The notes below the pieces were generated by a model. It saw only the letters and a program-made list of their open reading frames with translations. It had not been told where the DNA came from and made no database searches. The position numbers were made by a program, and so were the translations under genes. A stretch of 64,000 bases of DNA. It comes from Micromonospora sp. WMMD812 (lineage in GTDB: Bacteria; Actinomycetota; Actinomycetes; Mycobacteriales; Micromonosporaceae). This document shows, piece after piece, positions 41,214 to 50,954 of the stretch. The stretch lies in assembly GCF_027497215.1 (NCBI RefSeq), contig NZ_CP114904.1:186001-250000 (forward strand). Reading direction: 5' to 3'. Numbering within the stretch: position 1 is the first letter of the stretch; every line of letters begins with the position of its first letter.

Positions 41214-42044
41214 GTGGGGGACAGTGAGGCCAGCGTCGGAATCGAAGAGGTTCCGCCGTCCGGGGTGGACGCCAGCGTTCCGCACTCGGCACGGGTGTAC
41301 GACTGGTGGCTCGGTGGCAAGGACAACTTCGCGGTCGACCGGGCGATGGGAGCCGCGCTCATCGAGGCCATCCCCACCCTGCGCACCATGGCGAAGGAGA
41401 ACCGGGCGTTCGTCCACCGGGTCGCCCGCTACCTGGTGGGCGAGGCGGGCATCCGCCAGTTCGTCGACATCGGAACCGGCATCCCCACCCGGCCCAACCT
41501 GCACGAGGTCGCCCAGGCGGTGGCGCCGGAGACCCGGGTGGTCTACGTCGACAACGACCCGATCGTGCTGGCGCACGCCCGGGCGCTGATGATCAGCACC
41601 GAACAGGGGCGCAGCGAGTACATCCACGCCGACCTGCGTCAGCCGGAGAAGATCCTCGCGGACGCCCGCCTCACCGAGACGCTCGACCTGAGCCGCCCCG
41701 TCGCGCTCACGCTCATCGCGGTGCTCATGCTGCTGCGGGACGCCGACGACCCGGCGGGCAAGCTGCGTACGCTGATGGACGCCCTGCCCTCCGGCAGCTA
41801 CCTGGCGATCACCCACCCGACCGGCGACTTCAACCCGGCCGAGATGGACGCCGCCGTCGCCGCGGCCACCCAGGGCCGCATGACGCTGGTCCCGCGGACC
41901 CGCGCCGAGGTGGAGCGGTTCTTCGACGGCTGGGAGATGGTCGAGCCGGGCGTCGTCCCGGTGATGGCCTGGCGGCCCGAGGACGGCGCCCCGGAGGATC
42001 CGCACGCCGCCTACTATTGGGCCGGTCTGGCCCGCAAACCCTGA
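41214..42044 (+). CDS. SAM-dependent methyltransferase, DUF574 (SAV2177) family
   Basis: A 276-residue protein of the actinomycete-specific DUF574/S-adenosyl methyltransferase family. The hallmark ARVYDWWLGGKDNFAVDRAMG is near 23-43, the SAM-binding loop is FVDIGTGIPTRPN near 83-95, then VYVDNDPIVLAHARAL. Such proteins occur in many copies in actinomycetes and their substrates are not known. GTG at 41214 follows GGGGAGACG. It is a separate transcription unit downstream of the polyol operon. Confidence 0.88.
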   Translation: MGDSEASVGIEEVPPSGVDASVPHSARVYDWWLGGKDNFAVDRAMGAALIEAIPTLRTMAKENRAFVHRVARYLVGEAGIRQFVDIGTGIPTRPNLHEVAQAVAPETRVVYVDNDPIVLAHARALMISTEQGRSEYIHADLRQPEKILADARLTETLDLSRPVALTLIAVLMLLRDADDPAGKLRTLMDALPSGSYLAITHPTGDFNPAEMDAAVAAATQGRMTLVPRTRAEVERFFDGWEMVEPGVVPVMAWRPEDGAPEDPHAAYYWAGLARKP

Positions 42045-42101
42045 GGTGTACGGGCTGCGGGAATGGGTACGCGCGGCCCGGACGACACCCGGGAGGCACG
42101 G

Positions 42102-42548
42102 ATGGCGAGCGAGGCGCCGGACTACTTCCGGCCCGAGCACGGGATGGTGCTCACCCACCTGTTGATCGTGCGGGACGTGGACCGCTCCCGGGAGTTCTAC
42201 CGCCGGGTGCTGGGCGCCACGGTGGTCCGGGAGCGGCATCCCGCGATCCTGCGGTTCCACAACAGCTACATCGTGATCAACGACGAGGGTGGCCCGACCG
42301 ACGACAAGCCGAACGTGCGGGCGCAGGCGCCGGCGGACCCGGACACGCTCAGCGGGGCGATGAACATCCGGGTCACCGACGTGCGGGCGGTCTACGAGCA
42401 GTGGCGCGCCCGGGGCGGGGAGTTCCTCACCGAGCCGAAGGACCACGGCGCCGAGATCCGGTGCTACCTGCGGGACCCGGACGGCTACCTGATCGAGGTC
42501 GGTCAGGGCACCGGGATCATGGCCGACCCTTCCGGCACCGCCGGTTGA
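42102..42548 (+). CDS. VOC family (glyoxalase/bleomycin resistance-like) protein
   Basis: A 148-residue two-module vicinal-oxygen-chelate protein. THLLIVRDVDRSREFYRRVLG opens the first module, and CYLRDPDGYLIEVGQ closes the second, with the usual Glu metal ligand. NIRVTDVRAVYEQWRARG is the central helix. ATG at 42102 has GGGAGG upstream; an in-frame ATG at 42063 has no RBS. The family includes lyases, dioxygenases and drug-binding proteins; function here is open. Confidence 0.82.
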   Translation: MASEAPDYFRPEHGMVLTHLLIVRDVDRSREFYRRVLGATVVRERHPAILRFHNSYIVINDEGGPTDDKPNVRAQAPADPDTLSGAMNIRVTDVRAVYEQWRARGGEFLTEPKDHGAEIRCYLRDPDGYLIEVGQGTGIMADPSGTAG

Positions 42549-42552
42549 GGCC

Positions 42553-43275
42553 ATGGCGACGGGACGACGATCGCCTCGACACCTGCGCGACCGCCGGCTC
42601 CGACCGCTCGGCGTGCCCGTCCTCAGGCCGGTGCCGGGCGGTTGGTGGTTCGACGGGTTGCTGCTCGCCGCGCTCGTCGCGCTGACCGCGGCGCTGGTCT
42701 GGTGGCCGCCGCTGCTGCGGCTGGACATCCTCGTCCGGGACTGGTGCGACGCGCGCCGCCCCCGGCCGGTCTACCTCCTGATGTGGATCTTCGACCACGT
42801 CGGGCAGGGTGGCATCCTCACCACCGTGACCGTCGGGTTGTCGTTCTGGTTGGCCTGGCGCCACCGCACGATCCGCCCGATCATCCCGGCCGGGCTGGCG
42901 CCGGTCATCAGCACCCTGCTGATCGTGGGGTTGAAGCGGTGGACCTCGCGGGGCGCCCCGCACCACGGCTCGGTCGAGATGTTCAGCGACGGGTGGGAGG
43001 AGTTCTACCCCTCCGGGCACGTGAGCAACGGCATCGTGTACTACGGCGTGCTGGCGATGCTGCTCGCGCCGTACCTCGGGGTGACCGTCCGCCGCGTCCT
43101 GCTGTGGCTGCCCGGCGTGCTGGTCTTCATCGGCACCACCTACCTCGGCTGGCACTGGCTCACCGACAGCGTCGGGGGATACCTGCTGGGTCTGCTGATC
43201 GTGCGGCTGCTCCTGCGGCTGCCGTGGCGCACGCTCCCGCTGCCCCGTGTGTTGGACCGGGCGCCCCGAACCTGA
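42553..43275 (+). CDS. PAP2 superfamily membrane phosphatase
   Basis: A 240-residue integral membrane protein with about six helices. The three PAP2 catalytic motifs are visible: KRWTSRGAP (motif 1), PSGH (motif 2) and GWHWLTD with the terminal TD (motif 3, SRxxxxxHxxxD-like). It would act on lipid phosphates or polyprenyl diphosphates at the membrane face. It starts 5 bp after the VOC gene and is probably co-transcribed. Confidence 0.86.
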   Translation: MATGRRSPRHLRDRRLRPLGVPVLRPVPGGWWFDGLLLAALVALTAALVWWPPLLRLDILVRDWCDARRPRPVYLLMWIFDHVGQGGILTTVTVGLSFWLAWRHRTIRPIIPAGLAPVISTLLIVGLKRWTSRGAPHHGSVEMFSDGWEEFYPSGHVSNGIVYYGVLAMLLAPYLGVTVRRVLLWLPGVLVFIGTTYLGWHWLTDSVGGYLLGLLIVRLLLRLPWRTLPLPRVLDRAPRT

Positions 43276-43732
43276 CCGACCGATACCCGACGCAACGGCC
43301 GCTCGGCATTACCGACACCGTCACCGGTGGCCGCAGGAGTCGTTTTCCGGGTCGTGGTAAATCTGCGTCCGATCGCCATTCCGGCGACTGCTCGTAACCG
43401 ACGCCGTCGCATCCGTCCGCCGTCCGCGAGGCGCTCCGTGCCGACGCTTCCGGTCCGGTACGGTGGGTCGCCGGAACTGGTCGGGATGGTATCTGAACTG
43501 CTCAACGATCTGTGCGTCGGGCAATGGTCGGCCCGCAACTTGCACTCTCCGGTGTCGATGCGATCTGCGTAAGTCGCAATTCCCGAGCCTATTTCCATTG
43601 ACGCCGACAAATCTTGACTTGCGCGCTAAATTGGCGCACCGTGAAGGCGTCCGCGGCCATCGGGGCACATTCACGGACCTGCCGTCCGGTCCCCGGATGC
43701 GGCCCGCCGACGCGACGCACCAGGAGGCGGTC
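43276..43732. other. 457-bp gap upstream of the P450 gene, partly AT-rich
   Basis: No convincing gene is seen. The last 130 bp are clearly more AT-rich than the surroundings, with a TTGACT element at 43614-43619 and an inverted repeat TGCGC-N9-GCGCA at 43620-43638. A GTG at 43641 opens a 33-codon frame ending in the P450 start region. It is Arg-rich and lacks a ribosome-binding site, so it is not called. The region probably holds the P450 promoter and an operator. Confidence 0.5.
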
Positions 43733-45025
43733 ATGCGGTTGAACCCATTCGACGAGCAATATCTCACCGACCCGGCCGGCGTGTGGCGACGCGTTCTCGA
43801 CGAGCCCGGCGGGGTTCACCACGACCCGGACCTGGGGCTGTGGCTGATCAGCAGCCACGCGCACGTACGGCGGGCGCTCGCCGACCCGGCGACGTTCGGC
43901 AACGCCCTCACCCTCGTGCCCCTCTACGACGTGCGCCCCGAGGCGTTGCAGGTGATCATGCAGATCGACGCGCCGCCCACCACGGCGGCCGCGGACCCGC
44001 CGGTGCACCCGCGCACGCGCCGGGCCCTGCGCGCGACCTTCGCGAACACGCCGGACCGGGTCGACCAGCGGTACGGGCCGATCGTCCGTCGCCGGGTCGA
44101 CGAGCTGGTGTCCCGCCTGGCCGCCCGTCCCGGCGAGCGCGTCGACCTCGTCGCGGAGTTCACCACCGAGCTGCCGCTGCTCGTCCTGCTGGACCTGCTC
44201 GGCGTGCCGGAGGAGGACATCGGGCGGGTCCGGGACTGGGCCGACGGGCAGATCGCGCTGATCTGGGGTCGGCCCGAGCCGGCCGAGCAGGTGCGGCTGG
44301 CCCGGAGCCTGCTGGAGTTCTGGCACTACTGCCAGCGGCTCGTCCGGGCCCGCCTGGACGACGGCCGTCACGGCGAGGACTACGTCAGCCTGGCGTTGGC
44401 GTACCGCGACGGCGACGACTCGAGGCTGACGGTCACCGAGGTGGCGAGCATCGTCTTCAACCTGCTGGTCGCCGGGCACGAGACCACCGCCGGCCTGCTC
44501 GCCCACGCCCTCGACCAGGCGCTGTCGGTGCCCGGGCGGTGGCGGGCCATGGTCGAGGACCCGGGCCGCATCCCGGCGTTCCTCACCGAGACGCTGCGGT
44601 ACGCACCCGCCATCGACGGGTGGCTGCGGGTGACCCGCCGGGAGGTGACCCTGGGCGCGGTCACCATTCCGGCCGGGTCGCGGTGCCTGCTGCTGATCGG
44701 CGCCGCGAACCGGGATCCCGCGGTCTTCGCCCATCCCGACCGGTTCGACCCGGACCGGCCGGACGCGTCGGATCACCTGTCGTTCGGGCACGGGCCGCAT
44801 TTCTGCATTGGCGCGGCATTGGCGCGACTGGAGGCCGGGATCGCCCTGGCCCGGCTCGCCGCGGCCATTCCCGGTCTGCGGTTAACACCCGACCACCGTC
44901 GTTCATACAAGCCGAATGTTGCATTCCGCGCGCACCGCGAGCTTCCGGCGATCGTCGATATCGGACGGCCGCCCGGCCCCGCCGGGGCTCCCGACGCGGA
45001 CCCCGCCGAGGTCCCCGCTCGCTGA
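43733..45025 (+). CDS. Cytochrome P450
   Basis: A 430-residue soluble bacterial P450. The I-helix oxygen-activation motif is VAGHETT, the K-helix ExxR is ETLR, and the haem-binding loop is FGHGPHFCIGAALARLE with the Cys thiolate ligand. It is of the CYP105/107-like type by length. ATG at 43733 has AGGAGG 5 nt upstream; a longer in-frame start at 43463 has none. No ferredoxin gene is adjacent and no biosynthetic cluster is evident, so the substrate is unknown. The upstream region and some C-terminal codons are less GC-rich than the neighbours. Confidence 0.93.
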   Translation: MRLNPFDEQYLTDPAGVWRRVLDEPGGVHHDPDLGLWLISSHAHVRRALADPATFGNALTLVPLYDVRPEALQVIMQIDAPPTTAAADPPVHPRTRRALRATFANTPDRVDQRYGPIVRRRVDELVSRLAARPGERVDLVAEFTTELPLLVLLDLLGVPEEDIGRVRDWADGQIALIWGRPEPAEQVRLARSLLEFWHYCQRLVRARLDDGRHGEDYVSLALAYRDGDDSRLTVTEVASIVFNLLVAGHETTAGLLAHALDQALSVPGRWRAMVEDPGRIPAFLTETLRYAPAIDGWLRVTRREVTLGAVTIPAGSRCLLLIGAANRDPAVFAHPDRFDPDRPDASDHLSFGHGPHFCIGAALARLEAGIALARLAAAIPGLRLTPDHRRSYKPNVAFRAHRELPAIVDIGRPPGPAGAPDADPAEVPAR

Positions 45026-45296
45026 GGTGGCTTCGGATCCGCGCGGTTGACCTGCGGTAACGGTCGTTTCATGGGAGGGGCGGCGGGTGGCAGTCACCGC
45101 GAGTGGGCCCGCGTCCGCCGGTGCGGGCCGCGCCGGGTGGCGACGGCGGCAATCGCAGGGACGCAATGGACCATCTCGGGTGCACGTCTTCACACCCGTC
45201 CACTGGTGGGTTAAGAATTGTGCCCTGCGAATGCATACTCATTGCCTGACCTCGATCTGATGCCGTGCTCGTCGCCGGTGTCATGAAGGTGAGCAC

Positions 45297-45743
45297 ATGG
45301 ATCGCGCATCTCGGCCCAACGCCGACCATTCCGGTGCCAGCCACCGGTTCCGGGTCGAGCTGCGGTCCTGGCGTACCCGGGCGGGGTTGACCCAGCGCGC
45401 GTTGGCGGAGCGGGTGCGGTTCAGTCGCGAGACGGTCGCCGCGGTCGAGTCCGGCCGCCGGTTCGGCAGTCACGAGTTCGCCGTGCGCTGCGACGAGGTG
45501 CTCGACACCGGTGGGTGTCTGGCGGGGCTGTGGCCGCAGGTCGCGGCGGAGCAGTTGGCGGCGGACGGGCGCCGGGGCCCTCGCCTGATCGCGGTGGACA
45601 CGCCGCCGGCCCGGCGGGACGCCCGTGACCCGGGTGCGGTCGTGGCGGCGATCGACGAGTTGCGCGAGCTGATCGGTCAGGTGCTCAGCGCCCCGCCGGG
45701 CCCGGAGGACGGGTCGGCCGGCGAGGTCGCCCGCCGGTCCTGA
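45297..45743 (+). CDS. XRE family helix-turn-helix regulator
   Basis: A 148-residue protein with an N-terminal XRE/Cro-type helix-turn-helix at about 19-72: ELRSWRTRAGLTQRALAERV then FSRETVAAVESGRRFGS. The C-terminal 70 residues are polar, low-complexity and Asp/Ala/Pro-rich with no recognised sensor domain. A 271-bp gap separates it from the P450 and 182 bp from the sensor gene. It may control either neighbour; the sequence does not settle which. Confidence 0.82.
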   Translation: MDRASRPNADHSGASHRFRVELRSWRTRAGLTQRALAERVRFSRETVAAVESGRRFGSHEFAVRCDEVLDTGGCLAGLWPQVAAEQLAADGRRGPRLIAVDTPPARRDARDPGAVVAAIDELRELIGQVLSAPPGPEDGSAGEVARRS

Positions 45744-45806
45744 GGCCCGCCGGCGTCGATGCGCGGGGGCCGGCCCGCCGGCGCTGCTGACTCTGGGTAC
45801 AGATGT

Positions 45807-45827
45807 TGGTACGGGCTGTTTGTACCA
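45807..45827. promoter_or_regulatory. Inverted repeat upstream of the sensor-transporter operon
   Basis: TGGTAC (45807-45812) and GTACCA (45822-45827) flank 9 bp; a third GGTAC copy lies 12 bp to the left. It lies 100 bp before the TTG start of the sensor gene, in the only gap that could hold the operon promoter. Confidence 0.45.
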
Positions 45828-45925
45828 CGGGCGGGTCTGGTCTCAGCGCACGGGTTCCGGCGCAATGAAACGTGCATACGGCAACGTGCACATAGGTCAC
45901 CGTCGATGAGCCGTGGGAGTCAGTC

Positions 45926-48394
45926 TTGGCGTCGAGCACGAGGTCCCACGCGGCCCGACCCTACCCGAATCGGCGTCGAGGGTGGAGGATCGCCTCCCGG
46001 ATGCGGCTCATCGTGGCCGCCCCGCTGGTCGCGGTGATCGGGTTCGCCGGCCTGGCGCTGACCGAGAGCGCCCGCCAGACCACCCGCGCCAGCGACCTCG
46101 GCAACCTGGCCCGGCTCGGCGCCGAGGCGGGCGACCTGGCCCACCGGTTGCAGCGGGAACGGGTCGCCGCCGCCGACCTCCTGGGCCGCGGGGGACCGCA
46201 GCAGCAAGACGCCTTCGCCGACGCCACCACCGCCACCGACGCGGTCATCGCCGGCTATCGCGCGCAGCGGGCCCGGATCCCGGCCGGGCCCGCAGCGAGC
46301 CGCGCGGTCCTCGACCGCATCGACGCGACGCTGGACGCCCTCCCGCCGCTGCGCGCCCAGGTCCGCACGGCGGCGCACGCCTCGGTCTCCGCGATGACCT
46401 TCGGCTACCGGATCGCCATCGCCGACCTGCTCACCCTCCGGGAGAGCGTCACCGTCGGCGTGGTCAACGCCCGCATCGCCGACGGCGTCCGGGCCTCGGC
46501 GGCGCTGTCCAAGACGGCCGAGGCGGTCGGCCAGCAGCAGGTGGCGGTCCTGCGGGCGGTGTCGGCCGGCGAGCTGACACCGGCCCTGCAGCAGGACATC
46601 ACCGCCGCCCGCACCAGCTTCACCGAGTCCAGCCTGTCGTTCCTGGCCCTCGCCCGGCCCGAGTGGAGCGTCTGGTGGGAGCAGGCCGGCAGCGGCGAGC
46701 AGGCGCTCCTGCTGCAACGGCTGCAGGACGAGGTGTCCCGCACGCAGGCGGGCGGCCCCCTGCGACTCGACGTCGACGCCTGGATCACCGCCACGCAGCA
46801 GTGGTCCGGACGCCTCTCCGACCTTCGGCAACGGGTCGACGCTGCGGTGCTCGACGACGTCCGGGCCGCGCACGCCGACCAGCGGCGCCGAGCCGCGGTC
46901 GAGGCCGTCGCCGTGGCGGTCGCGCTGGTGCTCACCGCCCTGGTCACCTGGGTGGTCGCCCGCCAGATCACCCGCCGGCTGCGCCGGCTGCGGGACGCGG
47001 CGAACGCGGTGGCCTTCCAACGACTGCCGGAGGTGGTGGCCCGGCTGCAACAGCCGGACAGCGGCTCGGTCGACCCGGACGAGCTGGCCCGGCGGCAGAG
47101 CACCGAGGCGCTGGAACCGTCCAGCGACGACGAGATCGGCGAGCTGGGGCAGGCGTTCAGCGCGGTGCACCGGGCGGCCGTGCGCACCGCGGCCGAGCAG
47201 GCGGTCATGCGGGCCAACACCGCGGACATCTTCATCCACCTCAGCCGGCGCGAGCAACGCCTGGTGGACGCGGTGCTGGCCCAGGTCGACCGGGTCGAGC
47301 GGGACGAGACCGACCCCGAACGCCTGGAACAGCTGTACGCGCTGGACAACCTGGCCACCCGGATGGGCCGGATCAACGCCAGCCTGCTGGTGCTCGGCGG
47401 GGTCGGCGTCGGCCGGGTACGGCAGGAGGACGCCCCGCTGCAGAAGGTCCTGCAGGCGGCGCAGTCCCAGATCGAGCACTACGCCCGGATCCGGCTCGGC
47501 ATGGTCGACGGCGACGTGGCCGTCGCGGCCGAGGCGGTCGACGAGGTGGTGCACCTGCTCGCCGAGCTGATGGACAACGCGACCGTCTACTCGCCGCCCG
47601 GCACCGAGGCCTGGGTGACCGGCCGGAGCCTGGGCGACCGGGTGATCATCCAGGTCAGCGACGAGGGCGTGGGCCTCTCCCCGCAGCGGCTGCACCAGCT
47701 CAACGAGCTGCTGGCCCGCCCGCCGGCCATCGACGTGGCCGCCGTGCGGGCGATGGGGCTGGTCGTGGTGGGGCAGCTCGGGGTGCGGCTGGGAGTCGCC
47801 GTGCAGCTGCGACCCGGCCCCCGGCTCGGCACCATCGCCGAGGCGGCGCTGCCGGCGACGATGATCCGGCCGCTGCCCCCGGAGGAGTACCTGCTCAGCG
47901 CCGCCCGGCCGTCCCGGCGCACGGCGCGTACCGCCGCCCCACCGCCGCCGTACGCGCCGCCGACGGTGCCGCGGCCGCGGGCCGGGCGACCGGCCCCCGA
48001 CCGGGCGTTGCCGGCGGCGCCGGTGTTCCGGCCGGCCGCCGCGCCCGGCCGGGGCGACGCGCCGACCGAGGAGCTGCTCATCTTCCAGGAGGTCAACCAC
48101 TGGTTCCGGACTGACCAGCCGAACGGTCACCACGGCGCGCCGTGGGCCAGCCCGGCCGACGACGCCTGGCGGGCGGCCGCCCAGGTGGCCGCCCCGGACG
48201 TCGTCACCACCACCAACTCCGGCCTGCCCAAGCGGCAGCCGCAGCGGCACCTCGTCCCCGGCACGGTCACCACGCCGACGCAGCCCCAGCGGTCCGAGTA
48301 CCGCGACCCGGCGCAGGTGGCCACCGCGATGGCCGCGTACGCCCGCGGCGTGGCCGCCCGCCGCCCCACCCTGACCAACCAGGGCAACCAATGA
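45926..48394 (+). CDS. Nitrate/nitrite-sensing-domain histidine kinase-like protein (CvnA-like)
   Basis: An 822-residue membrane sensor. Membrane helix at about 26-46, an extracytoplasmic helical NIT-type domain to about 310, a second membrane helix at about 312-335, a HAMP-like linker, a DHp-like helix pair around 425-490 and an ATPase domain to about 640. The N-box is [12 protein letters not shown] and the G-box is SDEGVG. The last 180 residues are a Pro/Arg-rich disordered tail. The family DHp motif usually reads LDHLATR; here it is LDNLATR, so the presumed phosphoacceptor is Asn. TTG start with GGGAG upstream. It resembles CvnA of Streptomyces conservons and is coupled by ATGA overlap to a Roadblock gene. 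Confidence 0.82.
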   Translation: MASSTRSHAARPYPNRRRGWRIASRMRLIVAAPLVAVIGFAGLALTESARQTTRASDLGNLARLGAEAGDLAHRLQRERVAAADLLGRGGPQQQDAFADATTATDAVIAGYRAQRARIPAGPAASRAVLDRIDATLDALPPLRAQVRTAAHASVSAMTFGYRIAIADLLTLRESVTVGVVNARIADGVRASAALSKTAEAVGQQQVAVLRAVSAGELTPALQQDITAARTSFTESSLSFLALARPEWSVWWEQAGSGEQALLLQRLQDEVSRTQAGGPLRLDVDAWITATQQWSGRLSDLRQRVDAAVLDDVRAAHADQRRRAAVEAVAVAVALVLTALVTWVVARQITRRLRRLRDAANAVAFQRLPEVVARLQQPDSGSVDPDELARRQSTEALEPSSDDEIGELGQAFSAVHRAAVRTAAEQAVMRANTADIFIHLSRREQRLVDAVLAQVDRVERDETDPERLEQLYALDNLATRMGRINASLLVLGGVGVGRVRQEDAPLQKVLQAAQSQIEHYARIRLGMVDGDVAVAAEAVDEVVHLLAELMDNATVYSPPGTEAWVTGRSLGDRVIIQVSDEGVGLSPQRLHQLNELLARPPAIDVAAVRAMGLVVVGQLGVRLGVAVQLRPGPRLGTIAEAALPATMIRPLPPEEYLLSAARPSRRTARTAAPPPPYAPPTVPRPRAGRPAPDRALPAAPVFRPAAAPGRGDAPTEELLIFQEVNHWFRTDQPNGHHGAPWASPADDAWRAAAQVAAPDVVTTTNSGLPKRQPQRHLVPGTVTTPTQPQRSEYRDPAQVATAMAAYARGVAARRPTLTNQGNQ

Positions 48395-48816
48395 CGCGAC
48401 AGGGAGAGCACGTGACCGACCACCAGGACCTCGGTTGGCTGCTGGACAGCTTCGCCGAACGCGCGACCGAGGTCAGCCACGCGATCGCCATCTCCAGCGA
48501 CGGCCTGATGGTGGCCGCCACCCGGGACCTGCCGCCGGACCGCGCCGACCAGCTCGCCGCCACCGGCAGCGGCCTGGTGAGCCTGCTCCGCGGCGCGGCC
48601 GCGTTCTTCGACGCCGGCGCCGTGATCTCCAACGTCACCCAGCTCGAGGGCGGATTCATGTTCTCGATGGCCTTCAACGACGGCGCGTCCCTGCTGGTGC
48701 TCGCCTCGCCGCACTGTGACGTCGGCAAGGTCTCGTACGAGATGACCGAGCTGGCCAACCGCATCGGCGACGCCCTCACCCCGGCCGCCCGGGCGGCGCT
48801 CAGCCGCAGCCGCTGA
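48391..48816 (+). CDS. Roadblock/LC7 domain protein (CvnB-like)
   Basis: A 141-residue Roadblock/LC7 protein: [31 protein letters not shown] opens the fold (quoted across two strands), then [21 protein letters not shown]. In conservons CvnB partners CvnA and the GTPase CvnD. ATG 48391 overlaps the sensor stop; a GTG at 48412, with AGGGAGAG before it, is an equally good start and would shorten the protein by 7 residues. No CvnC (DUF742) or CvnD GTPase gene follows; instead an ABC importer begins 54 bp downstream. Confidence 0.85.
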   Translation: MTRQGEHVTDHQDLGWLLDSFAERATEVSHAIAISSDGLMVAATRDLPPDRADQLAATGSGLVSLLRGAAAFFDAGAVISNVTQLEGGFMFSMAFNDGASLLVLASPHCDVGKVSYEMTELANRIGDALTPAARAALSRSR

Positions 48817-48870
48817 CCCCCTCCCGGCACCCCCTCACGCCGGGCCGTTCATCCCCTCTGGAAGGAAGAC

Positions 48871-50061
48871 ATGTCTGTCACCCCTCGGCGCGGCCGCGCC
48901 CGCACCGCCAGCCTGCTCGCCCTCGTCCTGCTCACCGCGGCCGCCTGCAACCAGGACGGGCCGGGCGCGAGCGAAGCTGGCTCGATCAAGATCGGCCTGC
49001 TGGCGTCGCTCTCGGGCACCTACCAGGCGGTGGGCACGGAGATCCGCGACGGTTTCGAGCTCTACCTGTCCACGCACGACGGCAAGCTCGGCGGACGCAC
49101 CGTCGACCTCGTGGTCGCCGACGAGGGCAACGGCGCGCCGACCGCGGTGCCGGCCGCGACCAAGCTGCTCAAGCAGGACCGCGTCGCCGCGCTCACCGGC
49201 ATCGTCGGGGGCGGCTCGGTCGCCGCCGTCTACCCGCTGCTCAACGAGACCAAGGTGCCGCTCGTCGGCTCGAACGGCCGGCCGGAGCTCAAGGACGTGT
49301 CCCGGATCTGGCACACCTCCTACCTGTCCGACGAGCCCGGTGAGGCGATCGCCCAGCACGTGCGCGACAACGTGAAGGGCTCGGTCTACGCGATCGGTCC
49401 GGACTACCAGGGCGGCTGGGACGAGCTGCGCGGCTTCACCGAGGCCTTCGCCAAGGCCGGCGGCACGCTGGCCAACCCGGACGGCAAGACCACGTTCACC
49501 CCGTTCCCGACCACCACCAACTTCACCCCGTACTTCGCCCGGATCAAGGCGTCCGGGGCGAACGCCGTCTTCACCTTCTACGCGGGCAGCGCCGCGGTGG
49601 ACTTCGTCAAGCAGTACGCCCAGTCGGAGATCCGGGATCTTCCGCTCTACGCCGCCGGCTTCCTCACCGAGGGCGGGGTGCTCGACGCGCAGGGCGAGGC
49701 CGCCCGTGACATCTACTCCGTGCTGAACTACTCGCCGGACCTCGACAACGCCGAGAACCGAGCCTTCGTCGCGGCCTGGAAGGCCGAGCACGACGGCTCC
49801 CCGACGACGTACGCCATGGCCTCGTACGACGCGGCGGCGGTGCTCGACCGGGCGATCGGCGCCGCCGGGGACAATCCCACGCCGGAGAGCATCAACGAGG
49901 CCATCGGCAAGCTCGGGCAGATCGCCAGCCCTCGCGGCACCTGGCAGTTCTCCACCACCACCCACTCACCGGTGCAGAAGTGGTACCTGCGCCAGGTCCG
50001 CCAGGACGGTCGGGCGCTCTCCAACACCGTCGTCGGTGATCTCGCGACTGTCGGCCGATGA
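48871..50061 (+). CDS. Branched-chain amino acid-type ABC transporter substrate-binding lipoprotein
   Basis: A 396-residue lipoprotein of the Leu/Ile/Val-binding (type I periplasmic) family. Signal peptide to LLTAAAC (Cys about 27), then IKIGLLASLSGTYQAVGTEIRDG, the usual opening, with TAVPAATKLLKQD and GIVGGGSVAAVYPLLNE. FTPFPTTTNFTPYFARIKAS is a recognisable hinge-region motif. RBS GGAAGGAAG precedes the ATG. It lies 54 bp after the Roadblock gene in the same direction. Ligand could be an amino acid, amide or urea-like compound; no residue pattern decides it. Confidence 0.88.
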   Translation: MSVTPRRGRARTASLLALVLLTAAACNQDGPGASEAGSIKIGLLASLSGTYQAVGTEIRDGFELYLSTHDGKLGGRTVDLVVADEGNGAPTAVPAATKLLKQDRVAALTGIVGGGSVAAVYPLLNETKVPLVGSNGRPELKDVSRIWHTSYLSDEPGEAIAQHVRDNVKGSVYAIGPDYQGGWDELRGFTEAFAKAGGTLANPDGKTTFTPFPTTTNFTPYFARIKASGANAVFTFYAGSAAVDFVKQYAQSEIRDLPLYAAGFLTEGGVLDAQGEAARDIYSVLNYSPDLDNAENRAFVAAWKAEHDGSPTTYAMASYDAAAVLDRAIGAAGDNPTPESINEAIGKLGQIASPRGTWQFSTTTHSPVQKWYLRQVRQDGRALSNTVVGDLATVGR

Positions 50062-50954
50062 GCACGGTGGCGGCCGGCACGGCCCGGATCGACCCGTACG
50101 TCATCCCCGCGCTGGACGGCGTGGCCTACGGCCTGCTCGTCTTCGTCGCCGCGGCCGGGTTGGTCTTCTGCTTCGGGGTCGCCGGCATCCTCAACCTCGC
50201 CCACGGCACGCTCTACGCCATCGGCGGCTACACGGCGGCGGCCCTGCTGGACGGCGGCTGGCCCAGCCTGGCGCTGGCACTGGGGGTCGGCGTCGCCGCC
50301 GCCACCGCCGGCGGGGTGGTGCTGGCCGGGTTGCTCACCCGGGCCGCTTCGCGCAACCACCTCACCCAGGCGCTGCTGACCTTCGGGGTGGCGCTGGCCG
50401 GCGGCAGCCTGCTCGTCTCCGCGTTCGGGCCCGACGACCGCCCGGTCCACGTCCCCGCCGCGCTCGACGGGTCCGTGTCGGTGGCCGGCCACCGGTACGC
50501 CGCGTACCGGCTGGTCTTCATCGTCGTCGCCGCGCTGCTGGCCGGCCTGCTCTATCTCACCGTGCGCCGCACCCGGGCCGGAATGCTGGTCCGCGCCGCC
50601 GTCGACGACGCCGAGATGGTCGCGTGCCTCGGTGCCAGCCCGACCCGGATCCGGGTCGGTGTGCTCGCCGCCGCCGGAGCGCTCGCCGGCGCCGCCGGTG
50701 TGCTCGGCGCGCCGATCATCGGCCCCGGGCCGGACACCGCCGACACCGTGCTCCTGCTCTCCCTGGTGGTCGTGGTGCTCGGCGGTCTCGGGTCGCTGAC
50801 CGGCACGCTGCTCGCCGCGCTCCTGGTGGGGGAGATCCAGACCCTCGGTGTGGCCCTCGCCCCGTCGGCGGCGCCCTTCCTGCTCTTCGCGGCCATGGCC
50901 GCCGTGCTCGCGGTCCGCGCGCGGGGCCTCGCCACCGCGAGGAGGGCGACGTGA
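50058..50954 (+). CDS. Branched-chain amino acid-type ABC permease (LivH-like)
   Basis: A 298-residue membrane permease with about eight hydrophobic segments and the LivH features VFCFGVAGILNLAHGTLYAIGGYTAA near 36-60 (in parts) and LVVVVLGGLGSLTGTLLAALLVGEIQTLG near the C-terminus. Start overlaps the binding-protein stop (ATGA) and its stop overlaps the LivM start (GTGA). Confidence 0.92.
   Translation: MSTVAAGTARIDPYVIPALDGVAYGLLVFVAAAGLVFCFGVAGILNLAHGTLYAIGGYTAAALLDGGWPSLALALGVGVAAATAGGVVLAGLLTRAASRNHLTQALLTFGVALAGGSLLVSAFGPDDRPVHVPAALDGSVSVAGHRYAAYRLVFIVVAALLAGLLYLTVRRTRAGMLVRAAVDDAEMVACLGASPTRIRVGVLAAAGALAGAAGVLGAPIIGPGPDTADTVLLLSLVVVVLGGLGSLTGTLLAALLVGEIQTLGVALAPSAAPFLLFAAMAAVLAVRARGLATARRAT

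Noticed and set aside
43641..43742. Small GTG-started frame of 33 codons before the P450 gene
   Set aside because: No ribosome-binding site, Arg-rich content typical of chance frames, and it overlaps the real P450 start and its RBS.
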